From: Streptomyces sp. NBC_00224
GTDB lineage: Bacteria > Actinomycetota > Actinomycetes > Streptomycetales > Streptomycetaceae
DNA length: 64,000 nt
Assembly (NCBI RefSeq): GCF_041435195.1
Contig: NZ_CP108106.1
Coordinates: 1,674,001-1,738,000, forward strand
Direction of reading: 5' to 3'
Every line of letters begins with the position of its first letter. Position 1 is the stretch's first letter. Shown piece after piece: positions 1 to 9,575 of the stretch. The position numbers were made by a program, and so were the translations under genes. The notes under the pieces were generated by a model, which was not told where the DNA came from, ran no database searches, and was given only the letters and a program-made list of their open reading frames with translations.

Positions 1-879
1 CTTCATGCCCTGCGCGGCGAAGGTGGAGGCGGCGGCCTGCCAGAGCACCATGGCGGTCCTGCCGGTCGAGAAGTCGCGCAGCGACTGGTTCTGGGCGTAC
101 TCGGCGCTGCCCGGCGCGACGATCTTGTCCTTGGCCATGAAGTCGACGTACTGCTTCACGGCGGCGACCGCGCCCTCCGAGGTGAAGGTGGGTTTTCCGG
201 CGGAGTCGAAGAAGTCCGCGCCGTGCTGCTTGCCCAGGACGAACACCTGGTGGATGTTGTTGGCGAGGTTGGCGCCCTCGGCGCCGAGCGCCCACTTGCC
301 GTCCTTGGAGAGCCGCTTGCCGTCCGCGACGAGCTCGTCCCAGGTCGCGGGCGGCTTCGCTATCCCCGCGTCGGCGAACATCTTCTTGTTGTAGTAGAGC
401 GCGTACGACAGCGAGTACAGCGGGACGGCCGCCGGGTCCTTGCCCGGGGCGCCGGCCGCGGCGACCGCGGAGTCCGCGAACCGGGCCCGCCCGCCTATCG
501 CGTCGAACGCCGCCCGGTCCCACGGCAGGAGCGCACCGGTGGCCTGGAGCGAGGCGGACCAGGTGTTGCCGATGTTCAGTACGTCGGGTCCCTGGCCGGA
601 CGTGGTGGCGGCGAGGATGCGGTTGAGCAGGTCGGACCAGGGGACGACCTCCAGCTTGACCTTGATCCCGGTCCGCTGCTCGAACTTCCTGAGCTCGGCG
701 GTCAGGATCTTCTTGTCCGCCTCGATGCTCGGACCCTGGTTGGACGCCCAGTACGTCAGGGACTTCGGGGAGTCGTTGCCGCCCGATCCTCCCGTGTCGG
801 AGCCGCCGCCGCAGGCGCTCGCGGTGGCGGCGAGAGCGGTGACGGTCGCGAAGGCAGCCGCGGCTCGGAGTCTGCGCAT
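1..879 (-). CDS. sugar ABC transporter substrate-binding lipoprotein (3' end outside window)
   Basis: Reads from an ATG at 879 to the left edge without a stop, so about 293 N-terminal residues are present and the C-terminus is missing. The N-terminus is a lipoprotein signal (MRRLRA start, hydrophobic stretch, then ATASAC followed by GGGSD), so the mature protein should be lipid-anchored outside the membrane. The body is typical of family 1 extracellular solute-binding proteins for oligosaccharides (YYNKKMFADAG, PATWDELV, GRTAMVLWQ). An AAAGGGG ribosome site lies about 9 bases upstream. It is divergent from the ROK regulator at 1065, the common arrangement for a sugar importer and its repressor; permeases would lie to the left of the window. 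The sugar cannot be told from sequence. Confidence 0.9.
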   Translation of the reverse strand, partial: MRRLRAAAAFATVTALAATASACGGGSDTGGSGGNDSPKSLTYWASNQGPSIEADKKILTAELRKFEQRTGIKVKLEVVPWSDLLNRILAATTSGQGPDVLNIGNTWSASLQATGALLPWDRAAFDAIGGRARFADSAVAAAGAPGKDPAAVPLYSLSYALYYNKKMFADAGIAKPPATWDELVADGKRLSKDGKWALGAEGANLANNIHQVFVLGKQHGADFFDSAGKPTFTSEGAVAAVKQYVDFMAKDKIVAPGSAEYAQNQSLRDFSTGRTAMVLWQAAASTFAAQGMK

Positions 880-900
880 GACGGGATCGCCCCTTTCCAG

Positions 901-952
901 GGTTCCAGAGGTGGTTGGGTTCCAGAAGGTGGTTGGGTTCCAGAGGTGGTCG
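901..952. repeat. three tandem 17-18 bp repeats upstream of the SBP gene
   Basis: Units at 901-917, 918-935 and 936-952 share the pattern GGTTCCAGAGGTGGTTG; the second has one extra A and the third one T-to-C change. A fourth partial unit (GGTTCAGG) follows at 953. They lie 20-75 bases upstream of the SBP start, in the SBP leader or promoter. A role as repeated regulator sites or slippage product is inference. Confidence 0.75.
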
Positions 953-970
953 GGTTCAGGCCCTGAACGG

Positions 971-1001
971 ACTCACGCCTTAATTTAGGACGTGAGTTAA
1001 G
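971..1001. promoter_or_regulatory. candidate ROK operator between divergent genes
   Basis: ACTCACG (971-977) and its reverse complement CGTGAGT (991-997) form a perfect 7-bp inverted repeat around an AT-rich centre (TTAATTTA). CTTAA (979-983) and TTAAG (997-1001) form a second, overlapping inverted repeat. The site lies between the divergent SBP and ROK genes, where an autoregulatory ROK repressor usually binds. Binding itself is inferred. Confidence 0.5.
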
Positions 1002-1064
1002 ACCCGAGAGAAGGTCGCGTCAAGGCCCCGCGCGACGGTATGTTGCACGCAGGGAGGGAGCCAT

Positions 1065-2429
1065 ATGGCCATGCCGAACAGACGAACCGTTCGTGACCTG
1101 CGGCGGGACAACCGGACCGCGGTATTGCAACGGTTGTATTTCGACGGCCCGACGAGCCGTCAGGCGCTCGGCCCCGCCACCGGGTTGAGTTCAGGTTCCA
1201 TCAGCAACGTGGTCACCGAGCTCGCCGCCGACGGGCTCCTGGAGGACGCCGGCGTCGTCGACTCGGACGGCGGCAGACCGCGCACCCTGCTCCGGGTCAC
1301 CCGCGACAGCGGCCACCTCATCGGGGTGGACGTCGGCGAGACGCGTGTGCGCGTCGAGCTCTTCGACCTGGTGATGAGCGAACTGGCGCGCGCGGAGCTG
1401 CCGTTGGAGGCGGACGGCTACGACGTGGACCACATCGTCGGACTCATCCGCGACGGGGTGGCCGCCGTGCTGCGCGAGGCCGCCCTGGCGCCCGAGCGCC
1501 TGCTCGGGATCGGCGTCGGGGTCCCGGGCATCGTCGACCGCAGCGGCGCCGAGGGCGCCGTGGTGCACGGGCAGACCATCGGCTGGGACGCGGTCCCGCT
1601 GGAGGCCCTGCTGCGCACCGCGCTCGCGGCCGAACTCCCGCCGGGCGTCCGCCTCTTCGTGGAGAACGGCGCCAAGACGCTCGGCCAGGCCGAGATGTGG
1701 TTCGGCGGCGGACGCGGTGCCCAGGACGCGGTGGTCGTGCTGTTCGGCTCGGGCGTCGGCGCGTGCATCGTCTCCGACGGGCAGATCTACGGGGGCGCGC
1801 ACAGCAGCGCCGCGGAGTGGGGCCACACCACGGTCCACGTACGCGGCCGCCGCTGCCGGTGCGGCGCACCGGGCTGCCTGGAGGCGTACGCGGGAGCCGA
1901 AGCCCTGGTCGCGCGCTGGCGCGAGGCGGGCGCCGCCCTGCCGGACGGCATCGCGGAGGAGGTGGCGGTGTCGGCGCTGGTGGCGGCGGCTTATCCGGAG
2001 GCGGCGGAGGGCAGAGCGGAGACGGACGCTTCTACCGGAAAGGACGGAAGCCGACCCGCCCACGACCCCGTCGCGCGGGCCGTGCTCGACGAGACCGCCG
2101 AGTATCTCGGCGCCGGGCTCTCCGACCTCATCAACCTCTACAACCCCGAGCGCATCCTCATCGGCGGCTGGGCGGGCCTCCAACTCGGCCCGTACATCCT
2201 GGAGTCGGTGCGCGCGCACGCCACCGCGTACGCCCTGCGGCACCCCGCCGAGCGCGTCACCATCGAGCTCGGGCGGCTCGGCCCGGACGCGGTCACGGTC
2301 GGCGCCGCGACCCTGCCGCTGGCCGACTTCTTCGCACGCGGCGGCCGCCGCGCACCGGCCGACGCGGCGCCCGCCGTCCCCGAGCAGCCCGGCTGGCGGG
2401 CCTCGGTCGAGGAGCGCGCCGCACGCTGA
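1065..2429 (+). CDS. ROK family transcriptional regulator
   Basis: A 454-residue protein with an N-terminal winged HTH (about residues 18-65, ending at a GSISNVV recognition helix) followed by a ROK sugar-kinase-like domain. It has the ROK zinc signature C264-R-C266-G-A-P-G-C271-L-E and a glycine-rich phosphate loop (VVLFGSGVGA). A low-complexity insert near residues 310-330 (ASTGKDGSRP) and a Pro/Ala-rich tail make it longer than the roughly 400-residue norm. The ATG at 1065 follows AGGGAGGGAG by about 5 bases; a second ATG at 1071 is possible. Divergent from the sugar-binding protein at 1-879, so most likely its sugar-responsive repressor. Sugar kinase activity is unlikely given the DNA-binding domain. 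Confidence 0.9.
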   Translation: MAMPNRRTVRDLRRDNRTAVLQRLYFDGPTSRQALGPATGLSSGSISNVVTELAADGLLEDAGVVDSDGGRPRTLLRVTRDSGHLIGVDVGETRVRVELFDLVMSELARAELPLEADGYDVDHIVGLIRDGVAAVLREAALAPERLLGIGVGVPGIVDRSGAEGAVVHGQTIGWDAVPLEALLRTALAAELPPGVRLFVENGAKTLGQAEMWFGGGRGAQDAVVVLFGSGVGACIVSDGQIYGGAHSSAAEWGHTTVHVRGRRCRCGAPGCLEAYAGAEALVARWREAGAALPDGIAEEVAVSALVAAAYPEAAEGRAETDASTGKDGSRPAHDPVARAVLDETAEYLGAGLSDLINLYNPERILIGGWAGLQLGPYILESVRAHATAYALRHPAERVTIELGRLGPDAVTVGAATLPLADFFARGGRRAPADAAPAVPEQPGWRASVEERAAR

Positions 2430-2488
2430 CCGACATACCGGCATACGGGGTCGAGGAAGCCGTGGAGCGCGGGCGCGCCGCCGGATCA

Positions 2489-2520
2489 GGGCCCAGGTGA
2501 GCGCGAACGGACCTGGGCCC
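2489..2520. terminator. hairpin terminator after ROK gene
   Basis: GGGCCCAGGT (2489-2498) pairs perfectly with ACCTGGGCCC (2511-2520) across a 12-base loop, 60 bases past the ROK stop. It separates the ROK gene from the next promoter. Confidence 0.8.
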
Positions 2521-2544
2521 CAACAACCGGTATGCGTACAACTC

Positions 2545-2599
2545 TTGACGTGTTGGTAGCACGGGAGAACCATCTGGGTGCAGTCGGAGAGCGCTCTCA
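2545..2599 (+). promoter_or_regulatory. promoter with GAGAGCGCTCTC operator for the beta-helix gene
   Basis: A plausible -35 TTGACG (2545-2550), 17-base spacer and -10 AACCAT (2568-2573) precede a perfect 12-bp palindrome GAGAGCGCTCTC (2587-2598). The palindrome is 43 bases before the start codon, where a bound LacI-type repressor would block initiation. It resembles but differs from the Streptomyces CebR box (TGGGAGCGCTCCCA). A near-identical site stands in the same relation to the GH64 gene at 46560-46573. Confidence 0.6.
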
Positions 2600-2641
2600 G
2601 ACATCCCGTTCCTCACCCCCACGACTCAGGATCGAGGCTCG

Positions 2642-4819
<2,178 letters not shown>

Positions 4820-4840
4820 ACCCTCGTGCCCCTGTGACAC

Positions 4841-4882
4841 GCGACCGCGCCGGAGACCCGTCCAGGTCTCCGGCGCGGTCGC
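4841..4882. terminator. bidirectional terminator
   Basis: A perfect 18-bp stem, GCGACCGCGCCGGAGACC (4841-4858) with its reverse complement at 4865-4882 and a 6-base loop, between two convergent genes. Confidence 0.9.
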
Positions 4883-4897
4883 CACGGGGTGTGTGGT

Positions 4898-5524
4898 TCA
4901 GTGCCTGGCCGTGCGCCTCCGGCGCGCGGCCCAGACGATGGCGCCGCCCGCGACGAGCACCGCACCGCCCATGCCGGCGACGAGCGGGGTGGAGCTCGAC
5001 GAGCCGGTCTCGGCAAGGTTGGGGCTCGGCTGGGGCGCGGGGGCCGCCGCCGAGGACGTGCTGGGCGCGGGGGCGGGCGTGCTGGGCTTGGCCGACGGGG
5101 TCGGGGTCGACTTCGGCGGCTTGGACGGCTTGGACGAGGGGGTGGGCTTGGTCGGCGGCACCGTGTCGCACACGGGAGACGTCTTGGTCTCGTCGCGCGA
5201 GTACTGGTCCCCGTCGCCCGCCTTCACGATGAGCCGGAGCGTGAGCTCCTTGTCGTGGGCGGGGAGCTTGAGGCTCTTGTGGAACTCGCCCTTGAACTGC
5301 TCGGTGGGAAGCAGGTCCTTGCCGTCCGCCGTCTTGATGGTCACCGTGTTGGCGGCCTCGCCGGAGTACCTGGTCAGGTCCACCGTGACGGCCGAGCAGG
5401 TCACCTTCCAGACCGGGTTGTGGGCCTGCGCGGGCACCGCGGTCAGGCCGACGCCGATGAGGCCCGCAGCGGCGGCTCCTAACAGCGCTCCACGACGACG
5501 CCCCGTTCCTCTGATTACGGTCAC
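4898..5524 (-). CDS. LAXTG-type sortase-anchored surface protein
   Basis: A 208-residue exported cell-wall protein. The GTG at 5524 follows GGAGG by 6 bases and gives a compact signal peptide (RRR, hydrophobic core, cleavage after AQA at residue 34); upstream in-frame ATGs would put 38 extra residues before the signal. The mature part has a globular domain of about 95 residues (VWKVTCSAVTVDLTRYSG) with two cysteines, then a Pro/Ser/Thr/Lys-rich wall-spanning stalk (PTKPTPSSKPSKPPKS). The C-terminus has LAETG (residues 170-174), a hydrophobic helix and an RRRRTARH tail. Streptomyces class E sortases recognise LAXTG, so covalent attachment to peptidoglycan is expected. Function of the head domain is unknown. 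Confidence 0.85.
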   Translation of the reverse strand: MTVIRGTGRRRGALLGAAAAGLIGVGLTAVPAQAHNPVWKVTCSAVTVDLTRYSGEAANTVTIKTADGKDLLPTEQFKGEFHKSLKLPAHDKELTLRLIVKAGDGDQYSRDETKTSPVCDTVPPTKPTPSSKPSKPPKSTPTPSAKPSTPAPAPSTSSAAAPAPQPSPNLAETGSSSSTPLVAGMGGAVLVAGGAIVWAARRRRTARH

Positions 5525-5973
5525 AGAATCCTCCACAGTTCCGCACCGCCGGATTGACGGTGCGCGCACAGTACCGCTCCCGTCCCACGACCGAGCAGCG
5601 GTCCCCCCAACCGCACCGGGCCCACTGGGGATCGCCACGCGTAACTCGCCAGCATAAGTCGGACTTTCAGGAGCTCATAGCGTCACCATCGGGTCATATC
5701 ACGCCTTTCCCAGGGAAGTTGAATTTCCTTCAATGAATCCGGAAAAGGCGTACCAGCCACGCCCTGACGGCAGCCACCAGGCAACCTGTTGAAAGAATCC
5801 ACCATTCCATTTCAGGAACCCATCGACTGAATGAACTGTTTCAGGCCGGGCGGCTCCGCGCGCCCGCGAATGGCGCCTTGTGGACTGCCCGGGGGCAAGC
5901 AGACGATCGGTCCTCGTTCCTGTGCGGCAGCCGTCCCGGCGGCTGCCCGCGTATGTCTTCGAGGAGGTTTCCT
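5525..5973. other. intergenic region upstream of encapsulin operon
   Basis: About 450 bases between divergent genes. The stretch 5655-5830 is visibly richer in A+T than its surroundings and should hold the promoters for the shell operon and the LAXTG gene, but I see no convincing -35/-10 pair or strong inverted repeat. GAGGAGG at 5961-5967 is the shell ribosome site. Confidence 0.6.
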
Positions 5974-7362
5974 GTGGTGAATGACCGGATGACACTCAGC
6001 CCGGATGCGGCACGGCAACTCGCGACCGCCACCAAGACCACGCCGCAGATGCGCGGCATCACCCCGCGCTATCTGTTACGCGCGCTGCCCTGGGTGGACG
6101 TCGAGTCCGGGGTGTACCGCGTCAACCGGCGCCGCACCTTCGTCCTGGGCGACGACCGGATCACCACGTACACGGACAACGACGGCGCCAACCGCGTCGT
6201 ACCCGGCGACCTGCGGGAGATGCCGTATCTGCGCGACGCCGACGACGCGCTCCTGACCGAGCTGGCCGGCGCCTTCACCGAGGTCTCCTTCGAGTCCGGG
6301 CAGGTCCTGGTGCAGAGCGGCGACCCGGCCGACCGGCTGTGGGTGATCGTGCGCGGCCGCGCCGAGAAGCGCATGACCGGCCGGTACGGCGAGGAGGCGC
6401 TGCTCGAAGTCATCGGCGACGGCCAGTTCTTCGACCTCGACAGCTGGACCCGCTCCGAGCCGATGCCGTACCGCGTGCAGGCGCTCACGCCCGGCGTGGC
6501 CCTGGTCGCCGAGCGCAGCGCGCTCGCCGCCCTGACCGACCGGGACGCGGGGGTCCGGGCCTCCATGGACGACTACGCCGCCGGGAACCACATGGTGCCG
6601 GGCGCCGAGGTGCCGGTGGACCTGTCCTCCGGCCATGTGGGCGAGCCGGATCTGCCGGGGACGTTCGTCGACTACGAGGACGCGCCGCGCGAGTACCACA
6701 TGACGCTCGCGCAGACCGTGCTGCGCGTCCACACCCGCGTCGCGGACCTCTACAACGGGCCTATCGACCAGACCCGCGCCCAGTCCAACCTCACCGTGCA
6801 GGCGCTGCGCGAGCGGCAGGAGGCGGCGCTCCTGAACCACCCGGAGTTCGGCCTGTTCAACAACGTCTCGGCGGGGCAGCGCGTCCAGGCCCGCACCGGC
6901 TCGCCCACTCCGGACGACCTCGACGAGCTGCTCGCCAAGGTCTGGAAGCAGCCCGGGTACTTCCTCGCGCACCCCCGGGCGATCGCCGCGTTCGGCCGCG
7001 AATGTACCCGGCGGGGCGTGCCCCCGGTCACCGACACCCGGTTCGGCAGCCCGCTGCTCACCTGGCGCGGAGTGCCGCTGCTGCCGTCCGACAAGGTCCG
7101 GTTCGCGGGCGGCGTGGGCTCCGGCACCACCGAGATCCTGCTGATGCGGATGGGCGAGGCCGAGCAGGGCGTGGTGGGCCTGCGCCCGTCGAGCGTCCAG
7201 GACGAGGTCGAACCCGGTCTGGCGATGCGGAACATGGGCACCGACCAGAAGGGCATCACCTCGTACCTGATGACCGCGTACTTCAACACGGCCGTCCTGG
7301 TGGAGGACGCCGTCGCCGTCCTCCAGAACGTCGAGGTGTCCAACTACCATGACTATTCCTGA
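5974..7362 (+). CDS. family 2B encapsulin shell protein with cNMP-binding-like domain (EshA-like)
   Basis: A 462-residue protein that should assemble into a hollow HK97-fold nanocompartment. Residues 1-90 hold the N-terminal shell segment (TTPQMRGITPRYLLRALPWVDVE is split here only for description). Residues about 92-190 are an inserted cyclic-nucleotide-binding-like domain (FESGQVLVQSGD, LWVIVRGRAE), whose phosphate cassette is degenerate: GDGQFFDLDSW in place of the usual GE(L/I)A pattern. The rest is the shell fold (NHPEFGLFNN, VGSGTTEILLMRMGE, GLAMRNMGTD). This layout matches family 2B encapsulins such as EshA. GTG 5974 is chosen because GAGGAGG ends 6 bases before it; GTG 5977 is possible. 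Its last 14 bases overlap the cysteine desulfurase gene, which marks that protein as the likely cargo. Confidence 0.88.
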   Translation: MVNDRMTLSPDAARQLATATKTTPQMRGITPRYLLRALPWVDVESGVYRVNRRRTFVLGDDRITTYTDNDGANRVVPGDLREMPYLRDADDALLTELAGAFTEVSFESGQVLVQSGDPADRLWVIVRGRAEKRMTGRYGEEALLEVIGDGQFFDLDSWTRSEPMPYRVQALTPGVALVAERSALAALTDRDAGVRASMDDYAAGNHMVPGAEVPVDLSSGHVGEPDLPGTFVDYEDAPREYHMTLAQTVLRVHTRVADLYNGPIDQTRAQSNLTVQALRERQEAALLNHPEFGLFNNVSAGQRVQARTGSPTPDDLDELLAKVWKQPGYFLAHPRAIAAFGRECTRRGVPPVTDTRFGSPLLTWRGVPLLPSDKVRFAGGVGSGTTEILLMRMGEAEQGVVGLRPSSVQDEVEPGLAMRNMGTDQKGITSYLMTAYFNTAVLVEDAVAVLQNVEVSNYHDYS

Positions 7363-8725
7363 CCTCACGCGACAGGTGTCGTCGGTACCGGTCACTGGAC
7401 TGCCGTCGATGCCCCAGCAGGCCGCCGCGCCCGAGCAGCCGGCCGTCCCCGCACAGCCGAGCGCACCCGAGCAGCCGGGGCTCCCCCAGCGGCCCTCGGT
7501 GCCGGGTGCCTACTCGGCCGAGACGGCCCGCCAGGACTTCCCGATCCTGCACCGCACGGTCAACGGCCGCCCGCTGGTCTGGCTGGACAACGGGGCGACG
7601 ACGCAGAAGCCCCGCCAGGTCATCGAGGCGCTCGGCGCGTACTACAGCGCCGCCAACTCCAACATCCACCGGGGCGCGCACACCATGGCGCGCGAGGCCA
7701 CCGAGGCGTACGAGGCGGGGCGCGCGGCGGTCGCCGGGTTCCTGGGGGCGCCGGACCCCGACAGCATCGTGTTCGTGCGCGGCACCACGGAGGCGATCAA
7801 CCTGGTCGCCCAGAGCTGGGGCCGGGACAACCTCGGGCCCGGCGACGACATCCTCGTACCGGTCCTCGAACACCACTCCAACATCGTCCCCTGGCAGATG
7901 ATCGCCAAGGAGACCCGGGCCCGGGTGGTGCCGGTTCCGCTGACGCCCGAGGGGGAGATCGACCAGTCCGCGTACGCGGACCTGCTCTCCTCGCGGACCC
8001 AGCTGGTCGCGCTCAGCCACGCCTCCAACGTCCTGGGCACCGTCCCGCCGGTGAAGGAGATGACCGCGCTCGCCCATCGGTACGGGGCGAAGGTGCTGGT
8101 GGACGGGGCACAGGCGGTCGCCCACTTCCCGGTCGACGTGCAGGACCTGGACGCGGACTTCTACGCGTTCTCCGGGCACAAGCTGTTCGCCCCGACCGGC
8201 ATCGGCGCCCTCTACGTCAAGCCGGAGGTCCTGGCGGGCATGCGGCCCTGGCAGGGCGGCGGCAACATGATCGACTCGGTGGACTTCGGCCTCACCACCT
8301 TCGCGCCCGTCCCGCACCTCATGGAGGCCGGCACCGGCAACATCGGCGGTGTGGTGGGGCTCGCGGCCGCGCTGGACTGGCTGGGCTCCTTCGACCGCGA
8401 CGCCGTCACGGCGTACGAGGAGGGGCTGATGGCCTACGCCCAGCAGGCCATGGCCACGGTGCCCGGTCTGGAGCTGGTGGGCGCCGCACCCGAGAGGATC
8501 GCGGTGCTGACGTTCACGCTGGCGGGCCAGGACCCGGCGGGCGTCGCCGACTGGCTGGACCGCGACGGCATCGCCGTCCGCGCGGGCCACCACTGCGCGC
8601 AGCCCGCACTCGCCCACTACGGACTGGAGTCGGCGGCCCGGGCCTCGCTGGCGCTCTACAACACGTCGGAGGAGGTGGACCAGCTGGTGGCGTCGCTGCG
8701 GCAGCTGCAACTGGCGTCCGGCTGA
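7349..8725 (+). CDS. SufS-type cysteine desulfurase, probable encapsulin cargo
   Basis: A 458-residue PLP enzyme converting cysteine to alanine and enzyme-bound persulfide. The catalytic core starts near residue 60 (ARQDFPILHRTVNG, YLDNGATTQKP-type motif). The Schiff-base lysine is K278 in SGHKLFAPTG and the sulfur-accepting cysteine is C416 in RAGHHCAQPAL, the group II (SufS) pattern. The first ~55 residues are a low-complexity tail of Pro, Gln and Ala not found in ordinary SufS proteins; in other family 2 encapsulin systems such disordered N-termini direct cargo into the shell. The gene overlaps the shell gene by 14 bases, so the two are probably translationally coupled. No other suf or isc gene is nearby, which argues against a housekeeping role. 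Confidence 0.92.
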   Translation: MTIPDLTRQVSSVPVTGLPSMPQQAAAPEQPAVPAQPSAPEQPGLPQRPSVPGAYSAETARQDFPILHRTVNGRPLVWLDNGATTQKPRQVIEALGAYYSAANSNIHRGAHTMAREATEAYEAGRAAVAGFLGAPDPDSIVFVRGTTEAINLVAQSWGRDNLGPGDDILVPVLEHHSNIVPWQMIAKETRARVVPVPLTPEGEIDQSAYADLLSSRTQLVALSHASNVLGTVPPVKEMTALAHRYGAKVLVDGAQAVAHFPVDVQDLDADFYAFSGHKLFAPTGIGALYVKPEVLAGMRPWQGGGNMIDSVDFGLTTFAPVPHLMEAGTGNIGGVVGLAAALDWLGSFDRDAVTAYEEGLMAYAQQAMATVPGLELVGAAPERIAVLTFTLAGQDPAGVADWLDRDGIAVRAGHHCAQPALAHYGLESAARASLALYNTSEEVDQLVASLRQLQLASG

Positions 8726-8748
8726 CGGCTCTTGACCCACGGACAACA

Positions 8749-8787
8749 GGTGACGGACGGCAGATTCAGTATCTGTCGTCCGTCACC
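8749..8787. terminator. long hairpin shared by convergent genes
   Basis: A 17-bp stem (8749-8765 with 8771-8787; one G:A position) and a 5-base loop follow the desulfurase stop. The distal arm also encodes the last residues and the loop the stop codon of the convergent receiver gene. Confidence 0.85.
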
Positions 8788-9272
8788 CGCACCGCCCGCC
8801 ACGGCGGGCGATGTGCCTGCGGCGGGACGGTCGGCATCGGCGGCAGCGGCGCGCCCAGCGAGTCGAGCCGGCGGCGCAGCAGCTGGTTCTCGACGTAGAG
8901 GTCGGCCAGGACACGGACCTTGGAGCGCACCGCCCACTGGTCCACCGGCTTCACCAGGAAGTCCGCGACGCCGAGGTGGTAGGCACGGGCCGCGAGGTCG
9001 TCGTCGCGGCCGATGCCGGTGACCAGGATGACCGGCAGGTTCCGGGTGTGGTCCAGGCGCTTGAGGTAGTCGACCACTTCGAGGCCGTTCATCTGCGGCA
9101 TCAGCACATCGAGCAGGATCACCGCTATGCCGCCGCGCAGCACGGTCTTCAGCGCCTCGTCCCCGCTGCGGGCGCACACTATCGGGCGGCCCACGGGACG
9201 CAGCACACTCTCCATGGCGAAGAGGTTGTCCTCGCGGTCGTCCACCACAAGGATCTTCCACGAACTGTCCAC
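8766..9272 (-). CDS. stand-alone response regulator receiver protein
   Basis: A 168-residue protein made of one receiver domain plus a short tail. The acidic pocket D11-D12, phosphoacceptor D55 (LLDVLMPQMNG), T85 and K108 (FLVKP) are all present, so it should be phosphorylatable. After the receiver comes a short helix (VENQLLRRRL, possibly a coiled coil, residues 125-137) and a Pro-rich end with no DNA-binding domain. No sensor kinase is adjacent. It could be a phosphorelay intermediate or act by protein contact, as many single-domain regulators do. Its 3' end lies inside the terminator hairpin shared with the encapsulin operon. Confidence 0.9.
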   Translation of the reverse strand: MDSSWKILVVDDREDNLFAMESVLRPVGRPIVCARSGDEALKTVLRGGIAVILLDVLMPQMNGLEVVDYLKRLDHTRNLPVILVTGIGRDDDLAARAYHLGVADFLVKPVDQWAVRSKVRVLADLYVENQLLRRRLDSLGAPLPPMPTVPPQAHRPPWRAVRVTDDRY

Positions 9273-9575
9273 GTCCCAACCACACTCCCCTGCAGCCGGA
9301 CTTTCACAGTAGTGCGCACCGGGGCCGAGCGCAGGAGGCCCCCGGTACCTGCCAACGGCATCTGCGCCCGTCGCCGAGGGGGCCGGTGCCGGGGCGGCGG
9401 CCGTCTACGGGCGTCCGCCAGCGCAAACGGAAGCCCCGCCGACGCCTCTTCGCCTCCCGGGGCTCTCCGCGTGCGAATAATTCGGCCGGTTGTGACTCCC
9501 CCTTTTGGCTCTTCTGCATGCCTCGGCGGAACGACGGGCCGGGCCGGGGTCCCCGACAGGCCCTAGCGTGGAGGC
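9273..9575. other. intergenic region
   Basis: About 300 bases between divergent genes. A weak inverted repeat AGCCCCG (9432-9438) / CGGGGCT (9458-9464) with a 19-base loop is visible; no clear promoter or small ORF with a ribosome site was found. Confidence 0.5.

Noticed and set aside
901..952. CRISPR-like array
   Set aside because: Units are contiguous without spacers and there are no cas genes in the window.
9432..9464. AGCCCCG/CGGGGCT inverted repeat as a terminator
   Set aside because: Short stem with a 19-base loop, between divergent genes where no terminator is needed.
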